64,000 nucleotides of DNA from Pseudoduganella armeniaca (GCF_003028855.1 NZ_CP028324.1:3782001-3846000), one strand, 5' to 3'; shown: positions 1 through 8,397, numbered from the stretch's first letter. Numbers and translations: made by a program. The notes: generated from the sequence alone by a model not told the origin.

Positions 1-1
1 G

Positions 2-313
2 GCGACGATCCTGGCCTGGTACTCGGCGCCAGGCAGCAAGGTGCCGGGCGCCATCGGCCAGGGCGCGCCCAACGTGTATGGCATCCACGACCTGCACGGC
101 CTGCAGTGGGAATGGGTCGAGGACTTCAACGGCCTGTTCGTCGATGCCGACAGCCGCGCCGGCCAGGGCAAGCGCCAGCTGGCATTCTGCGGCGCCGGCG
201 CCGTTTCGCTGGCCGACCGCCGCAACTACGCCATCCTGATGCGCGTCGCCCTGCTGGCGGCGCTCGACAGCAACCATGACGGCGCGCGCCTGGGCTTTCG
301 CTGCGCGCGCTGA
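2..313 (+). CDS. C-terminal part of a NirV-like formylglycine-generating-enzyme (SUMF1) family protein, cut by the window edge
   Basis: The reading frame is open from base 2 to a TGA at 311-313, so about 103 C-terminal residues are visible and the start lies outside. The segment has SUMF1-fold hallmarks: a GxxNVYGxHDLHG stretch, WEWVEDFN, a FCGAGA block and the terminal LGFRCAR. FCGAGA with the LGFRCA ending is typical of the NirV branch, which usually follows the copper nitrite reductase gene nirK. A SCO copper protein follows after 12 bases, which fits a nirK-nirV-sco cluster reaching in from the left. NirV's exact role is not settled. Family assignment is firm; the NirV sub-assignment is inference. 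Confidence 0.8.
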   Translation, partial: ATILAWYSAPGSKVPGAIGQGAPNVYGIHDLHGLQWEWVEDFNGLFVDADSRAGQGKRQLAFCGAGAVSLADRRNYAILMRVALLAALDSNHDGARLGFRCAR

Positions 314-325
314 CAGGAGCACACC

Positions 326-904
326 ATGAGTATCCATCGCTATCTGGCCGGCCTGCTGGTCGCGCTGGCCGTCGCCAGCGGCGCGCACGCCGCCAACTTC
401 CCGTCGGCCTCGCTGTACCGGCTCGACACGGTGCTGACCGACTCGCACGAGAGCCGCTTCACGCTGGCCGACATGGCCGGCGCTCCGGTGCTGGTGACGA
501 TGTTCTACGGCGACTGCAGCAGCGCCTGCCCCGTCGTCATCGAGGCCCTGAAGCGCACCCTGGACGCGCTGGGGCCGGAGGCCGGGAGGCTGCGCGTGCT
601 GCTGGTCAGCCTCGACCCGCTGCGCGACGACCCACGTGCGCTGGCCCGGCTGGCGCGCAAGCAGCGTCTCGACTCGGGCCGCTGGCGCCTGGCGGTGCCG
701 CAGGACGAGACGCAGACGCGCCGCCTGGCCGCCGCGCTGAACATCCGCTACCGCGCGCTGACCGGCGGCGAGATCGGCCATACCGCCCGCATCACGCTGC
801 TGGGACCGGATGGTACCGTGCGCGCCGTCAGCACCCGGCTGGAGGTGGAACCCGACCCCGCCTTCCTGGACAGCATCCGCGCCCTGCTGGCGGAGCGTTT
901 TTAA
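326..904 (+). CDS. SCO1/SenC family copper-binding thioredoxin-fold protein
   Basis: A 192-residue protein with a cleavable signal peptide (about residues 1-22, ending AHA). It has a thioredoxin fold with the SCO copper-site motif CxxxCP (Cys64, Cys68) and the distal ligand His152 in the GHTA segment. SCO proteins deliver copper or control thiol redox state for copper enzymes in the periplasm, classically cytochrome oxidase CuA. Next to a nirV-like gene, a role in maturing a copper nitrite reductase is an attractive inference. A ribosome site (AGGAG) precedes the ATG, and only 12 bases separate it from the upstream gene, so the two are probably co-transcribed. Confidence 0.88.
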   Translation: MSIHRYLAGLLVALAVASGAHAANFPSASLYRLDTVLTDSHESRFTLADMAGAPVLVTMFYGDCSSACPVVIEALKRTLDALGPEAGRLRVLLVSLDPLRDDPRALARLARKQRLDSGRWRLAVPQDETQTRRLAAALNIRYRALTGGEIGHTARITLLGPDGTVRAVSTRLEVEPDPAFLDSIRALLAERF

Positions 905-914
905 CCTGCATCAA
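901..914 (+). promoter_or_regulatory. weak Fnr-like box upstream of nrdD
   Basis: TTAAC-N4-ATCAA has one perfect Fnr half-site (ATCAA) and one degenerate half. It overlaps the end of the SCO gene about 100 bases before the nrdD start. An oxygen-regulated promoter would make sense for an anaerobic reductase, but the left half-site is poor and no convincing -10 was seen 30 bases downstream. Confidence 0.3.
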
Positions 915-1008
915 GGATTTCGCGCCCCGCGCGCCGTTCCATTTGCCCCGGCCGGGCGGCTGTCGCTAAGCTGACCCGGACCGTAACCGATCATCCCCAG
1001 GAGGGAAA

Positions 1009-3045
1009 GTGAGTATCACGACTGAACAGATGGATGCGATGGGCGCGCTGGCGCGCATCGTCAAGCGCGATGGCAGCGTGCAGCCGTTCGACGCGGCCAA
1101 GATCCTGTCCGCGCTGCGCCGCGCCGGCGCCGCCAGCGGCGAGTATGGCGCCGAGGCCGCACAACGCCTGGCCTACAACACCGTGCTGCGGCTGCAGGCC
1201 GCGCGCGAGACGCCGCTGTGCGTGGAGGAAGTGCAGGACCACGTCGAGAGCGTGTTGTACGACGCCGGCTACCGGCAGACCTTGCGCCGCTACGTGGTCT
1301 ACCGCGAGCAGCACCGCAGCCTACGGCAGGACCGCAAGTCGCTGGTGGACGTGGAGACGTCGATCAACGAATACCTGGACCGGCAGGACTGGCGTGTCAA
1401 CGCCAACGCCAACCAGGGCTACTCGCTGGGTGGCCTGATCCTGAACGTGTCGGGCAAGATGATCGCCAACTACTGGCTCAACCACGTCTACCCGCCCGAG
1501 GTGGGCCAGGCGCACCGCGACGCCGACATCCACATCCACGACCTGGACATGCTGGCCGGCTACTGCGCCGGCTGGTCGCTGCGCACCTTGCTGGCCGAGG
1601 GCCTGAACGGCGTGCCGGGCAAGGTGGAGTCGGCGCCGCCGCAGCACCTGTCCAGCGCCTGCGGCCAGATCGTCAACTTCCTCGGCACCCTGCAGAACGA
1701 ATGGGCCGGCGCGCAGGCATTCAGCTCCTTCGACACCTACCTGGCGCCGTTCGTGCGCAAGGATTGCCTGAGCTACGAGCAGGTGAAGCAGTCGATCCAG
1801 GAACTGATCTACAACCTGAACGTGCCGTCGCGCTGGGGCACCCAGACGCCATTCACCAACCTCACCTTCGACTGGACCTGCCCGGAAGACCTGCGCGAGC
1901 AGGTGCCGGTGATCGCCGGCGCCGAGCAGCCCTTCACCTACGGCGAGCTGCAACTGGAGATGGACCTGATCAATCGCGCCTACATCGAGGTGATGACGGC
2001 GGGCGACGCCAAGGGGCGCGCCTTCACGTTCCCGATCCCGACCTACAACATCACGCCGGACTTCGACTGGGACAGCGATAACGCGGAACTGCTGTTCGCG
2101 ATGACGGCCAGGTACGGCCTGCCGTACTTCCAGAACTTCCTCAACTCGGAGCTGAAGCCGAACATGATCCGCTCGATGTGCTGCCGCCTGCAGCTGGACC
2201 TGCGCGAGCTGCTCAAGCGCGGCAACGGCCTGTTCGGCTCGGCCGAGCAGACCGGCTCGCTGGGGGTCGTCACCGTCAACTGCGCGCGCCTGGGTTACCT
2301 GTATCCGGACGACGAATCGGCCCTGCTGGCCGCGCTGGACCGGCTGCTGGAGCTGGGCAAGGAGAGCCTGGAAATCAAGCGCAAGGTGATCCAGCGTCAT
2401 ATGGACAACGGCCTGTTCCCGTACACCAAGCGCTACCTGGGCACCTTGCGCAATCACTTCTCCACGCTGGGCGTGAACGGCATCAACGAGATGATCCGCA
2501 ACTTCAGCGGCGACGAATACGACCTCACCAGCGAACGCGGCAACGCCTTGGCCCTGCGCCTGCTGGACCACGTGCGCGCGCGCATGCTGCGCTTCCAGGA
2601 AGAGACAGGCCATATGTACAACCTGGAAGCCACGCCGGCCGAGGGCACCACCTATCGCTTCGCGCGCGAGGACCGCAAGCGCTACCCCGGCATCCTGCAG
2701 GCCGGCACCGACAAGATGCCCTACTACACCAATTCCTCGCAGCTGCCGGTCGGCTTCACTGACGACCCGTTCGAGGCGCTGGAGCGACAGGATGCGCTGC
2801 AGCGCAAATACACCGGCGGCACCGTGCTGCATCTATATATGACGGAAGCGGTATCGAGCGCGGCGGCCTGCCGCACCCTGGTGCAGCGCGCGCTGGGCCG
2901 CTTCGGCCTGCCGTACATCACGGTCACGCCGACGTTCTCGATCTGCCCCAAGCACGGCTACCTGTCCGGCAGCCATCCGTTCTGCCCGAAATGCGATGCC
3001 GAGCTGCTGCGGCGGCGGCAAACAGCCATCACCCAACCACACTGA
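1009..3045 (+). CDS. nrdD: anaerobic (class III) ribonucleoside-triphosphate reductase, large chain without its own glycyl-radical loop
   Basis: Makes deoxyribonucleotides from NTPs without oxygen. The 678-residue chain begins at GTG with a strong AGGAGGG site upstream. An N-terminal ATP-cone (about residues 12-100, VKRDGSVQPFD) is followed by the barrel. Cys186 (in GYCAGW) and Cys291 (in DWTCPED) sit where class III active-site cysteines lie. A zinc ribbon (Cys646, His649, Cys659, Cys662) is close to the C-terminus. Unusually the chain stops 16 residues after the last zinc cysteine. The RVxGY glycyl-radical loop expected there is encoded by the next ORF, in the same frame after a TGA and three codons. 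nrdG follows, so all three parts form one operon. Confidence 0.93.
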   Translation: MSITTEQMDAMGALARIVKRDGSVQPFDAAKILSALRRAGAASGEYGAEAAQRLAYNTVLRLQAARETPLCVEEVQDHVESVLYDAGYRQTLRRYVVYREQHRSLRQDRKSLVDVETSINEYLDRQDWRVNANANQGYSLGGLILNVSGKMIANYWLNHVYPPEVGQAHRDADIHIHDLDMLAGYCAGWSLRTLLAEGLNGVPGKVESAPPQHLSSACGQIVNFLGTLQNEWAGAQAFSSFDTYLAPFVRKDCLSYEQVKQSIQELIYNLNVPSRWGTQTPFTNLTFDWTCPEDLREQVPVIAGAEQPFTYGELQLEMDLINRAYIEVMTAGDAKGRAFTFPIPTYNITPDFDWDSDNAELLFAMTARYGLPYFQNFLNSELKPNMIRSMCCRLQLDLRELLKRGNGLFGSAEQTGSLGVVTVNCARLGYLYPDDESALLAALDRLLELGKESLEIKRKVIQRHMDNGLFPYTKRYLGTLRNHFSTLGVNGINEMIRNFSGDEYDLTSERGNALALRLLDHVRARMLRFQEETGHMYNLEATPAEGTTYRFAREDRKRYPGILQAGTDKMPYYTNSSQLPVGFTDDPFEALERQDALQRKYTGGTVLHLYMTEAVSSAAACRTLVQRALGRFGLPYITVTPTFSICPKHGYLSGSHPFCPKCDAELLRRRQTAITQPH

Positions 3046-3054
3046 AAGGCCAAT

Positions 3055-3243
3055 ATGAGCGAAGCACCCGAAATGACCCTTAGCCCGGACGATCCGGAGC
3101 GCCAGCCCTGCGAGATCTGGACCCGCGTGATGGGCTACCATCGCCCCGTCTCGTCGTTCAATATCGGCAAGCAGGGCGAGTTCCATGAGCGCAGGTACTT
3201 TGACGAGAAGCGCGTGGACGCCTGCGCCGGCGCGCCCCATTGA
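3055..3243 (+). CDS. separate glycyl-radical subunit of the class III ribonucleotide reductase
   Basis: A 62-residue protein whose C-terminal half is the glycyl-radical segment of NrdD: CEIWTRVMGYHRPV, then NIGKQGEF and an ERR end. The radical glycine would be Gly27 in RVMGY. The first 18 residues are an acidic, proline-rich leader. It has its own ATG and a GAAAGG ribosome site, lies nine bases after the nrdD stop in the same frame, and overlaps the nrdG start by one base (TGATG). It would have to dock onto NrdD and be activated by NrdG, as the spare-part protein YfiD/GrcA does for pyruvate formate-lyase. UGA read-through giving one long chain is an alternative. I see no base-count error that would fuse the two. 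Confidence 0.85.
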   Translation: MSEAPEMTLSPDDPERQPCEIWTRVMGYHRPVSSFNIGKQGEFHERRYFDEKRVDACAGAPH

Positions 3244-3947
3244 TGACGGACCGCCCGCTGAACGTGGGCGGCTTCACGCCGTTCACGGCCACCGACTACC
3301 CCGGCCAGCTGGCCGCGGTGGTCTTCGTGCAGGGCTGCGCCTGGCGCTGCGGCTACTGCCACAATCCCCACCTGCAGCAGCGCCCCGTCGCCAGCCCGCT
3401 GGACTGGCGCGACATCGTGACCACGCTGGAACGGCGCCGCGGCCTGCTCGACGCCGTCGTCTTCAGTGGCGGCGAACCCACCACCGACCCGGCGCTGCCG
3501 GACGCGATGCGCCAGGTGCGCGCGCTGGGCTTCAAGGTGGGGCTGCACACCGCCTGCATCTATCCCGAGCGCCTGGCGGCCGTGCTGCCGCTGGCCGACT
3601 GGGTCGGCTTCGACGTCAAGGCGCCGTTCGAGGACTATCACATCGTTACCCGCGTCCCCGGCAGCGGCGCCGCCGCCCACGCCTGCGTGCAGGCCATCCT
3701 GGCCAGCGGCGTCGACTACGAATGCCGCACCACCGTGCACCCCGACCTGCTGCCGCCGGACGCGCTGCTGCGCATGGCCGACGAGTTGCGGGCGCTGGGC
3801 GTGGCGCGCTACGTCATCCAGCAGTTCCGGCCGCAGGGGTGTGCGGATGCGGGGTTGCGGTTGGCGACCGGGGTGGCGTATCCGGCCGAGGAGACGCTCG
3901 ACGGCGTGCGGGCGCGGTTTCCGGCGTTCCTGCTGCGGCGCGCGTAG
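3243..3947 (+). CDS. nrdG: anaerobic ribonucleotide reductase activating protein (radical SAM)
   Basis: A radical-SAM enzyme that installs the glycyl radical on class III reductase. The 234-residue protein has CxxxCxxC (Cys32, Cys36, Cys39) binding the 4Fe-4S cluster and the SGGEPT motif that contacts S-adenosylmethionine. A TTG three bases upstream is in frame, but the ATG overlapping the preceding stop (TGATG) is preferred because it implies translational coupling to the radical subunit. Activator, radical loop and catalytic chain are therefore made from one message. A palindromic repeat directly after the stop may end the transcript. Confidence 0.92.
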   Translation: MTDRPLNVGGFTPFTATDYPGQLAAVVFVQGCAWRCGYCHNPHLQQRPVASPLDWRDIVTTLERRRGLLDAVVFSGGEPTTDPALPDAMRQVRALGFKVGLHTACIYPERLAAVLPLADWVGFDVKAPFEDYHIVTRVPGSGAAAHACVQAILASGVDYECRTTVHPDLLPPDALLRMADELRALGVARYVIQQFRPQGCADAGLRLATGVAYPAEETLDGVRARFPAFLLRRA

Positions 3948-4056
3948 TTGGGGACTGTCCCTTCGGGACTGTTCCCGGTTTTCATTTGCGGCGGTGGGCG
4001 GGGCGACTTCCGCGATTAAAACCAGGGTCAGTCCCCTGCGGGGACAGACCCTAAGC
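3948..4056. repeat. composite palindromic intergenic element after nrdG
   Basis: The left part is a hairpin, GGGGACTGTCCC-type, followed by CGGTTTT. The middle contains GCGGCGGTGGGCGG. The right part starts with AAAACCAGGG and holds a second hairpin (GGGTCAGTCCCC-tgc-GGGGACAGACCC). The outer ends TTGGGG and CCCTAAGC are inverted relatives, so the whole element is palindromic at large scale. It starts immediately after the nrdG stop and is the first of at least nine related sites in the window. Confidence 0.8.
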
Positions 4057-4080
4057 TCTTCTTCCGCGCCGTATCAAGGC

Positions 4081-4240
4081 ATGGGGACTGTCCCTACGGG
4101 ACTGTCCCCGGTTTTCATCCGCGGCGGTGGACGAGCCGGAAGACATACGCGGCGCAAGCAAAACCCGCAGCCTGTCACCTCGGATATCACTACGCATGCA
4201 AACTTCGGGGTCAGTCTCCGCCGGGGACAGACCCCGGTGC
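4081..4240. repeat. second, degenerate copy of the composite palindromic element
   Basis: ATGGGGACTGTCCC with a partner GGGACTGTCCCC, then CGGTTTT and a GCGGCGGTGGAC stretch, match the left half of the preceding element. The right half (GGGGTCAGTCTCC ... GGGGACAGACCCC) is also recognisable, but the centre is longer and diverged. It fills the space between convergent nrdG and the decarboxylase gene, ending two bases before the latter's stop. Confidence 0.7.
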
Positions 4241-4242
4241 CT

Positions 4243-5880
4243 CTAGCACATGCCATTGCGCCGCCGCGCCGCCGCCACGAACCTGGCCAGCGTATCGGAC
4301 TGCGCCCCCAGCGGCAGCATCACCTCGATCATCTGGAAGCGCCCGCGCGTGGTGGCGGCGTGTTGTAATGCCTGGGCCAGCTCGGCACGCGTGCGTACGC
4401 GCACGCCGTCGCCGCCCAGGCCGGCCGCCATCGCGGCCAGGTGCCAGTCGCCCAGTTCGTTGAAGCAGGCGTCGGGCTCGAAACTGCGCAGCATGCCCCA
4501 GCCGGCGTTGTTGAAGACGATGACGATCGGGTCCCAGCCATGCCGCCGGCAGTGGCCCAGTTCCCAGCCCGTCATCTGGAATGCGCCGTCGCCCACCAGG
4601 ATGACGGGACGTTCTCCGGTGCGCGCCTGCAGGCCCAGCCCGGCCGGCACACCGTAGCCCATCGTCGCGTAGTAGCCGGGCGCCAGCAGGTCGGCATCCT
4701 CGATGTCCAGCGCCGTGAAGAAGCAGTCGCCCATGTCGGAAACGATCGGCATGCGCCCGTGCGTGGCCAGCATGTCGTTGATGCCGCGCGCGATGTCGAG
4801 CGGCCAGACCGGTGCGCCGTCGGCGTGCAGGTCGCACGGGCAGTGCCGGCCCGGCGGTTCGGCGCCCGGCGCCAGCGCGCGCAGGCCGCTGTCCAGCAGG
4901 CCTTCCAGCAGCGCACCGAGCGGGATGGCCGGATACACATGGTGGTCGAGGTAGACCTGGCCCTCCGTGGCCATCAGCGTGTGGGCGGCATCGATGCGGC
5001 CGTCGGCCACCGCGAAATTGGTGTCGGTCGGCAGCACGCCCAGCATCAGCAGCGCGTCCGCTTCCTCGACCGCGTCCGCCACCAGCGGGTCGCCGGCGCC
5101 GCCCAGGTAGGTGCCCAGCAGCGGCACGTTGCGCCCCGCCAGCAGGCCGCGCCCCATGACGGTGGTAACGACCGGGATGTCCAGCTGGCGTGCCAGGCGC
5201 GCGGCCGGCTCCTCCAGGCCCAGGCGGCGCAGCTCGATGCCGACCACCAGCACCGGGCGCGCGGCGGCGCGCAGCCGCGCCGTTACCTCGCGTACGCACG
5301 CGGCCACGGCGGCGCGGTCGTACATGGGGTCGGCCAGCACCGGAACGGGTGCGCACGGTACGCGCGCCATGTCGCGCGGCAGCTCCAGGTACACCGGGCG
5401 CGACTCGCGCACGCAGCGCGCCAGTACGCGCGCGATCAGGCCGGGCGCCGTGGCCGCGTCGTCCAGCACGGCCTGGTCGCAGGTGATCTCGCGGAACATC
5501 GTCAGCTGCGAATCGAGGCTGCGCACCTGATGGTGCAGCAGCAGTCCACCCGCCCGTTCGCGCGCGCCGGGCGCGCCCGAGATCACCACCAGCGGCACTT
5601 TCTCCGCATAGGCGGCCGCCACCGGGTTGACCAGGTTCAGGGCACCGGCGCCATACGTGACGGCGGCCACGCCGATGCCGCCGCCGTAGCGCGCGGCCGA
5701 GTCGGCCGCGAAACCCACTCCAGGCTCGTGGCTCAACGTGTACAGCGGCAAGGTGCCCGTCTCCTCCGCTTCGATGAAGAACGGCAGGATGAAGTCGCCC
5801 GGCAGGCCGAAGATCTCGCGCGCGCCGTGTGCTTGCAGGGCCGCCAGCAGCGCCCGGGTCAGGTTGGTGTTCGTGTCCAT
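4243..5880 (-). CDS. ipdC: thiamine-diphosphate arylpyruvate decarboxylase (phenylpyruvate/indolepyruvate decarboxylase type)
   Basis: A 545-residue ThDP enzyme. The N-terminal pyrimidine-binding domain has GLPGDF and LSHEPGVGF (catalytic Glu52), then AVTYGAGALN and SGAPG. The C-terminal cofactor domain has GDGAFQMTGWE followed about 20 residues later by FNNAGWG. This pattern matches Azospirillum-type phenylpyruvate/indolepyruvate decarboxylase better than acetolactate synthase. It would make arylacetaldehydes from aromatic 2-oxo acids, an Ehrlich-type or indole-acetate step. An upstream in-frame extension exists, but the ATG at 5880 sits seven bases after ubiT and gives the family's usual N-terminus. 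It is the last gene of the ubiUVT operon, so it is probably Fnr-controlled. Exact substrate is uncertain. Confidence 0.8.
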   Translation of the reverse strand: MDTNTNLTRALLAALQAHGAREIFGLPGDFILPFFIEAEETGTLPLYTLSHEPGVGFAADSAARYGGGIGVAAVTYGAGALNLVNPVAAAYAEKVPLVVISGAPGARERAGGLLLHHQVRSLDSQLTMFREITCDQAVLDDAATAPGLIARVLARCVRESRPVYLELPRDMARVPCAPVPVLADPMYDRAAVAACVREVTARLRAAARPVLVVGIELRRLGLEEPAARLARQLDIPVVTTVMGRGLLAGRNVPLLGTYLGGAGDPLVADAVEEADALLMLGVLPTDTNFAVADGRIDAAHTLMATEGQVYLDHHVYPAIPLGALLEGLLDSGLRALAPGAEPPGRHCPCDLHADGAPVWPLDIARGINDMLATHGRMPIVSDMGDCFFTALDIEDADLLAPGYYATMGYGVPAGLGLQARTGERPVILVGDGAFQMTGWELGHCRRHGWDPIVIVFNNAGWGMLRSFEPDACFNELGDWHLAAMAAGLGGDGVRVRTRAELAQALQHAATTRGRFQMIEVMLPLGAQSDTLARFVAAARRRNGMC

Positions 5881-5887
5881 GATGGTC

Positions 5888-6385
5888 TCAATTGGTCTGT
5901 CGGAAGCCAGAGCGGGTCTCGCGCAACCAGCGCAGCAGCGCCAGCGGGTGCAGGTCCGGCAGGGTGAGCTCCAGCGCATCCAGCGTATTCTTGACCAGCA
6001 GGCCCAGTTCCGTGTCGCCCTGCATCGACAGGCGCCGGCCGAAGAACAGCGTATCCGGGTCGGTCTCGCGCCGCATCAGCGCCAGGAGGTCGGCCGCGTT
6101 GGCCGCGATGTCCAGGTCCGGAGCGGCGCCGTGCGCGCGCGGCACGAAGCGGCTGCCCTGCCAGGCCACGTCGAAGGCCAGGCCGGCATCGAGCACGCGG
6201 ATGCGCAGGTGGCGCCCTTCCAGGCTGGCGCGCACGTCGGCCGGCAAGGCTGGCCGCAGGGCCAGGTTCAGGCCTGTTGCGAACAGCGCGGCGCCGGGCA
6301 GCAGCGGCAGCTTGCCGCCCAGCCGTCCGATCAAGGGCGGCAGCGTGAGGGGCGCGGCGGCCCGGGGCAGGCGCGGCGCGTTCAT
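5888..6385 (-). CDS. ubiT: SCP2-domain accessory factor of O2-independent ubiquinone synthesis
   Basis: A 165-residue protein with an SCP2 (sterol-carrier) lipid-binding domain over roughly residues 35-145. The order ubiU-ubiV-ubiT is the signature of the anaerobic ubiquinone pathway, in which UbiT binds hydrophobic quinone intermediates and UbiU-UbiV hydroxylate the ring without O2. The start overlaps the ubiV stop by four bases (ATGA), indicating translational coupling. The sequence is more diverged than its two partners, so the name rests partly on context. Confidence 0.85.
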   Translation of the reverse strand: MNAPRLPRAAAPLTLPPLIGRLGGKLPLLPGAALFATGLNLALRPALPADVRASLEGRHLRIRVLDAGLAFDVAWQGSRFVPRAHGAAPDLDIAANAADLLALMRRETDPDTLFFGRRLSMQGDTELGLLVKNTLDALELTLPDLHPLALLRWLRETRSGFRQTN

Positions 6386-7275
6386 GCCGCCCTCCCGGCC
6401 AGTTCCAGGCCGGGCCGGCCGTGCCAGTAGCCGTTGCAGGCGGCGTCCGGCAGCAGCGCCGTCACGTTGGCCGCGGTGGCGGCGGCATCGGCGCCGCGGC
6501 GCAACGCGTCGAAATGCGCGACGATCGACCCGGTATGCGCCGACTGCGGGCTGATACGCAGCACGTCGACGCCGCTGGCCGCCAGCGCGTCGTACTCGCC
6601 GGCCAGGTTGTAGACGGCCGCCGACTGGGTCTGGATGCCGTTCAGGACCAGGAAGGGCTGGCCCTCGCGCGTGTCCATGCGCAAGCCGTCCGGGTGGGCG
6701 ATGCAGCTGAAGCGGCAGTCGTCCTTCGGCAGGTTGCGGTGGCGCGCCGTGAAGCAGCGTGCCGAGAATGCCAGCGGCATGCGGCCCAGCGCGAACACCT
6801 CCGTCTCCATGCCGGCCGGCCGGGCGGCCTGCAGCACCTCGAGCGACTTGCGGCTCATCTCCAGCGGCATGACCCAGCGCCGCGCGCCCATCGAATGCAG
6901 CAGCTGCAGGGTACCGCCGTTGTAGATGTTCAGGTGTGGTCCGGCCACGAACGGCCGGCCGTCGGTCAGCTGCACGGCGCCCATGTCGTTGGCCTCGATC
7001 TCGAAGCGGCCGTTCTGCGCCAGCTTGCGCAAGGCCGTCACGTCCGCGCTCGACTCCAGCAGCGCCATGCTGGACAGCACCACCTCCTTGCCGGCACCGC
7101 GCAACAGCTCGGCCACCGCGATCCAGTCGGCGGCGCGCAGCTCATGCCGACGCGAGCAGACGGTCTCGCCCAGGTAGACGATGTCGGCCGGCCCGGCGGC
7201 CACCTCCTCGTAAAACGACATGACGGTGGCGCGCGGCCAGTAGTACAGCAGCGGCCCGACGGCGATTCTCAGCAT
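6382..7275 (-). CDS. ubiV: U32-family Fe-S protein of O2-independent ubiquinone hydroxylation
   Basis: A 297-residue peptidase-U32-like protein. The four cluster cysteines described for Escherichia coli UbiV are matched with the same spacing: Cys40, then Cys174, Cys187 and Cys191 (C-x12-C-x3-C). With UbiU it forms a 4Fe-4S heterodimer that hydroxylates the ubiquinone ring using prephenate rather than O2 as oxygen donor. It lies nine bases after ubiU and overlaps ubiT. The complete cysteine set and gene order make the call firm. Confidence 0.93.
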   Translation of the reverse strand: MLRIAVGPLLYYWPRATVMSFYEEVAAGPADIVYLGETVCSRRHELRAADWIAVAELLRGAGKEVVLSSMALLESSADVTALRKLAQNGRFEIEANDMGAVQLTDGRPFVAGPHLNIYNGGTLQLLHSMGARRWVMPLEMSRKSLEVLQAARPAGMETEVFALGRMPLAFSARCFTARHRNLPKDDCRFSCIAHPDGLRMDTREGQPFLVLNGIQTQSAAVYNLAGEYDALAASGVDVLRISPQSAHTGSIVAHFDALRRGADAAATAANVTALLPDAACNGYWHGRPGLELAGRAA

Positions 7276-7284
7276 GTGTGCTCC

Positions 7285-8307
7285 TTATTTCCAGGCGCGG
7301 TGGTACGCGCCCAGCGTGTGTTGCTGGCCTTCGGCCAGTGCGTTCAGTTGGTTCATCCAGTCCGGCTTGACGGCAAAGCGGGCAGCGTTGCCGCGCGCCG
7401 CGTCGATGGCGTCGCGCCACACCCGCGTGACCTGGGCCACGTAGGCGGGGCTGCGCTGGCGACCCTCGATCTTGACCGCCCGCACGCCGATTTCCATCAG
7501 CCGGGGCAGCAGCTCCAGCGTGTTCAGGCTGGCCGGTTCCTCGATCGCGTAGTAGGTCTCGTCGGCCACGTCGAAGCGACCCTTGCACAAGGTCGGGTAG
7601 CTGGCGTGTTCGTGCTCGGCGTAGCGGTCGATCAGCACGCCGTTCAGGCGCGATTCGAGGCCGCGCGGGCCGTTCTCCCAGCGCACCGCGCGCGCCGGCG
7701 AGCACACGCCGTGGGTGTTGGGCGATTCGCCGGTGGCATACGACGACAGCGCGCAGCGCCCTTCCACCATCACGCACAGACTGCCGAAGCCGAACACCTC
7801 GATCTCGACGTCGGTGTTGGCGACGACGTGCTCGACCTGCGCCAGCGACAGCACGCGCGGCAGCACGGCGCGGGCGATGCCGAAATGGCGCCGGTAGAAC
7901 GCGATGGCCTCGACGTTCGTCGCCGAGCCCTGCACCGACAGGTGCAGCCGCAGTTGCGGGAAACGTTCGGCGGCGTAGCGCATCAGGCCCGGATCGGCCA
8001 GGATCACGGCATCCACGCCGGCGCCGGCGGCGCGCTCGATGGCGCCGCGCCACAGCGCCTCCATGCCCGGTTGCGGATAGGTGTTCAGGGCCAGCAGCAC
8101 CTTGCGGCCACGCGCCTTGGCATAGGCGATGCCTTGGGCGATGGCGGCTTCGTCGAAATTCAGGCCGGCGAAGTTGCGCGCATTGGTGGCGTCGCGAAAG
8201 CCCAGGTAGACGCAGTCGGCGCCGTTGTCCACAGCCGCTTTCAGCGCGGGCAGGCTGCCGGCCGGGCACACCAGTTCGAAGGAGGAAGGGGAAGACGGTT
8301 CGGTCAT
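7285..8307 (-). CDS. ubiU: U32-family Fe-S protein of O2-independent ubiquinone hydroxylation
   Basis: A 340-residue U32 protein, partner of UbiV. Cysteines 178, 185, 202 and 241 reproduce exactly the spacing of the four cluster ligands of E. coli UbiU (gaps of 6, 16 and 38 residues). A longer in-frame extension to 8370 is possible, but the ATG at 8307 gives the usual start (ELVCPAG near residue 11-17). First gene of the minus-strand ubiquinone operon. An Fnr-type palindrome lies 90-104 bases upstream. Confidence 0.93.
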   Translation of the reverse strand: MTEPSSPSSFELVCPAGSLPALKAAVDNGADCVYLGFRDATNARNFAGLNFDEAAIAQGIAYAKARGRKVLLALNTYPQPGMEALWRGAIERAAGAGVDAVILADPGLMRYAAERFPQLRLHLSVQGSATNVEAIAFYRRHFGIARAVLPRVLSLAQVEHVVANTDVEIEVFGFGSLCVMVEGRCALSSYATGESPNTHGVCSPARAVRWENGPRGLESRLNGVLIDRYAEHEHASYPTLCKGRFDVADETYYAIEEPASLNTLELLPRLMEIGVRAVKIEGRQRSPAYVAQVTRVWRDAIDAARGNAARFAVKPDWMNQLNALAEGQQHTLGAYHRAWK

Positions 8308-8397
8308 GACAGCTGTCAGAAATTCCAGTTGTAGGGGACGACGTCGCACCGGTTGGCGCGACGGACGCACTGTATCCTGCTGTCAAACAGGAAATCT

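Noticed and set aside
1321..2832. Long open frame on the strand opposite nrdD, and similar long antisense frames opposite most genes
   Set aside because: Typical artefact of high-GC coding sequence; composition is low-complexity, no ribosome sites, no motifs.
3043..3057. Selenocysteine or sequencing indel as the reason nrdD stops before its radical loop
   Set aside because: Both parts are in the same frame, so an indel is not needed. The UGA is not at a catalytic position and no SECIS-like hairpin follows; the second ORF has its own ribosome site.
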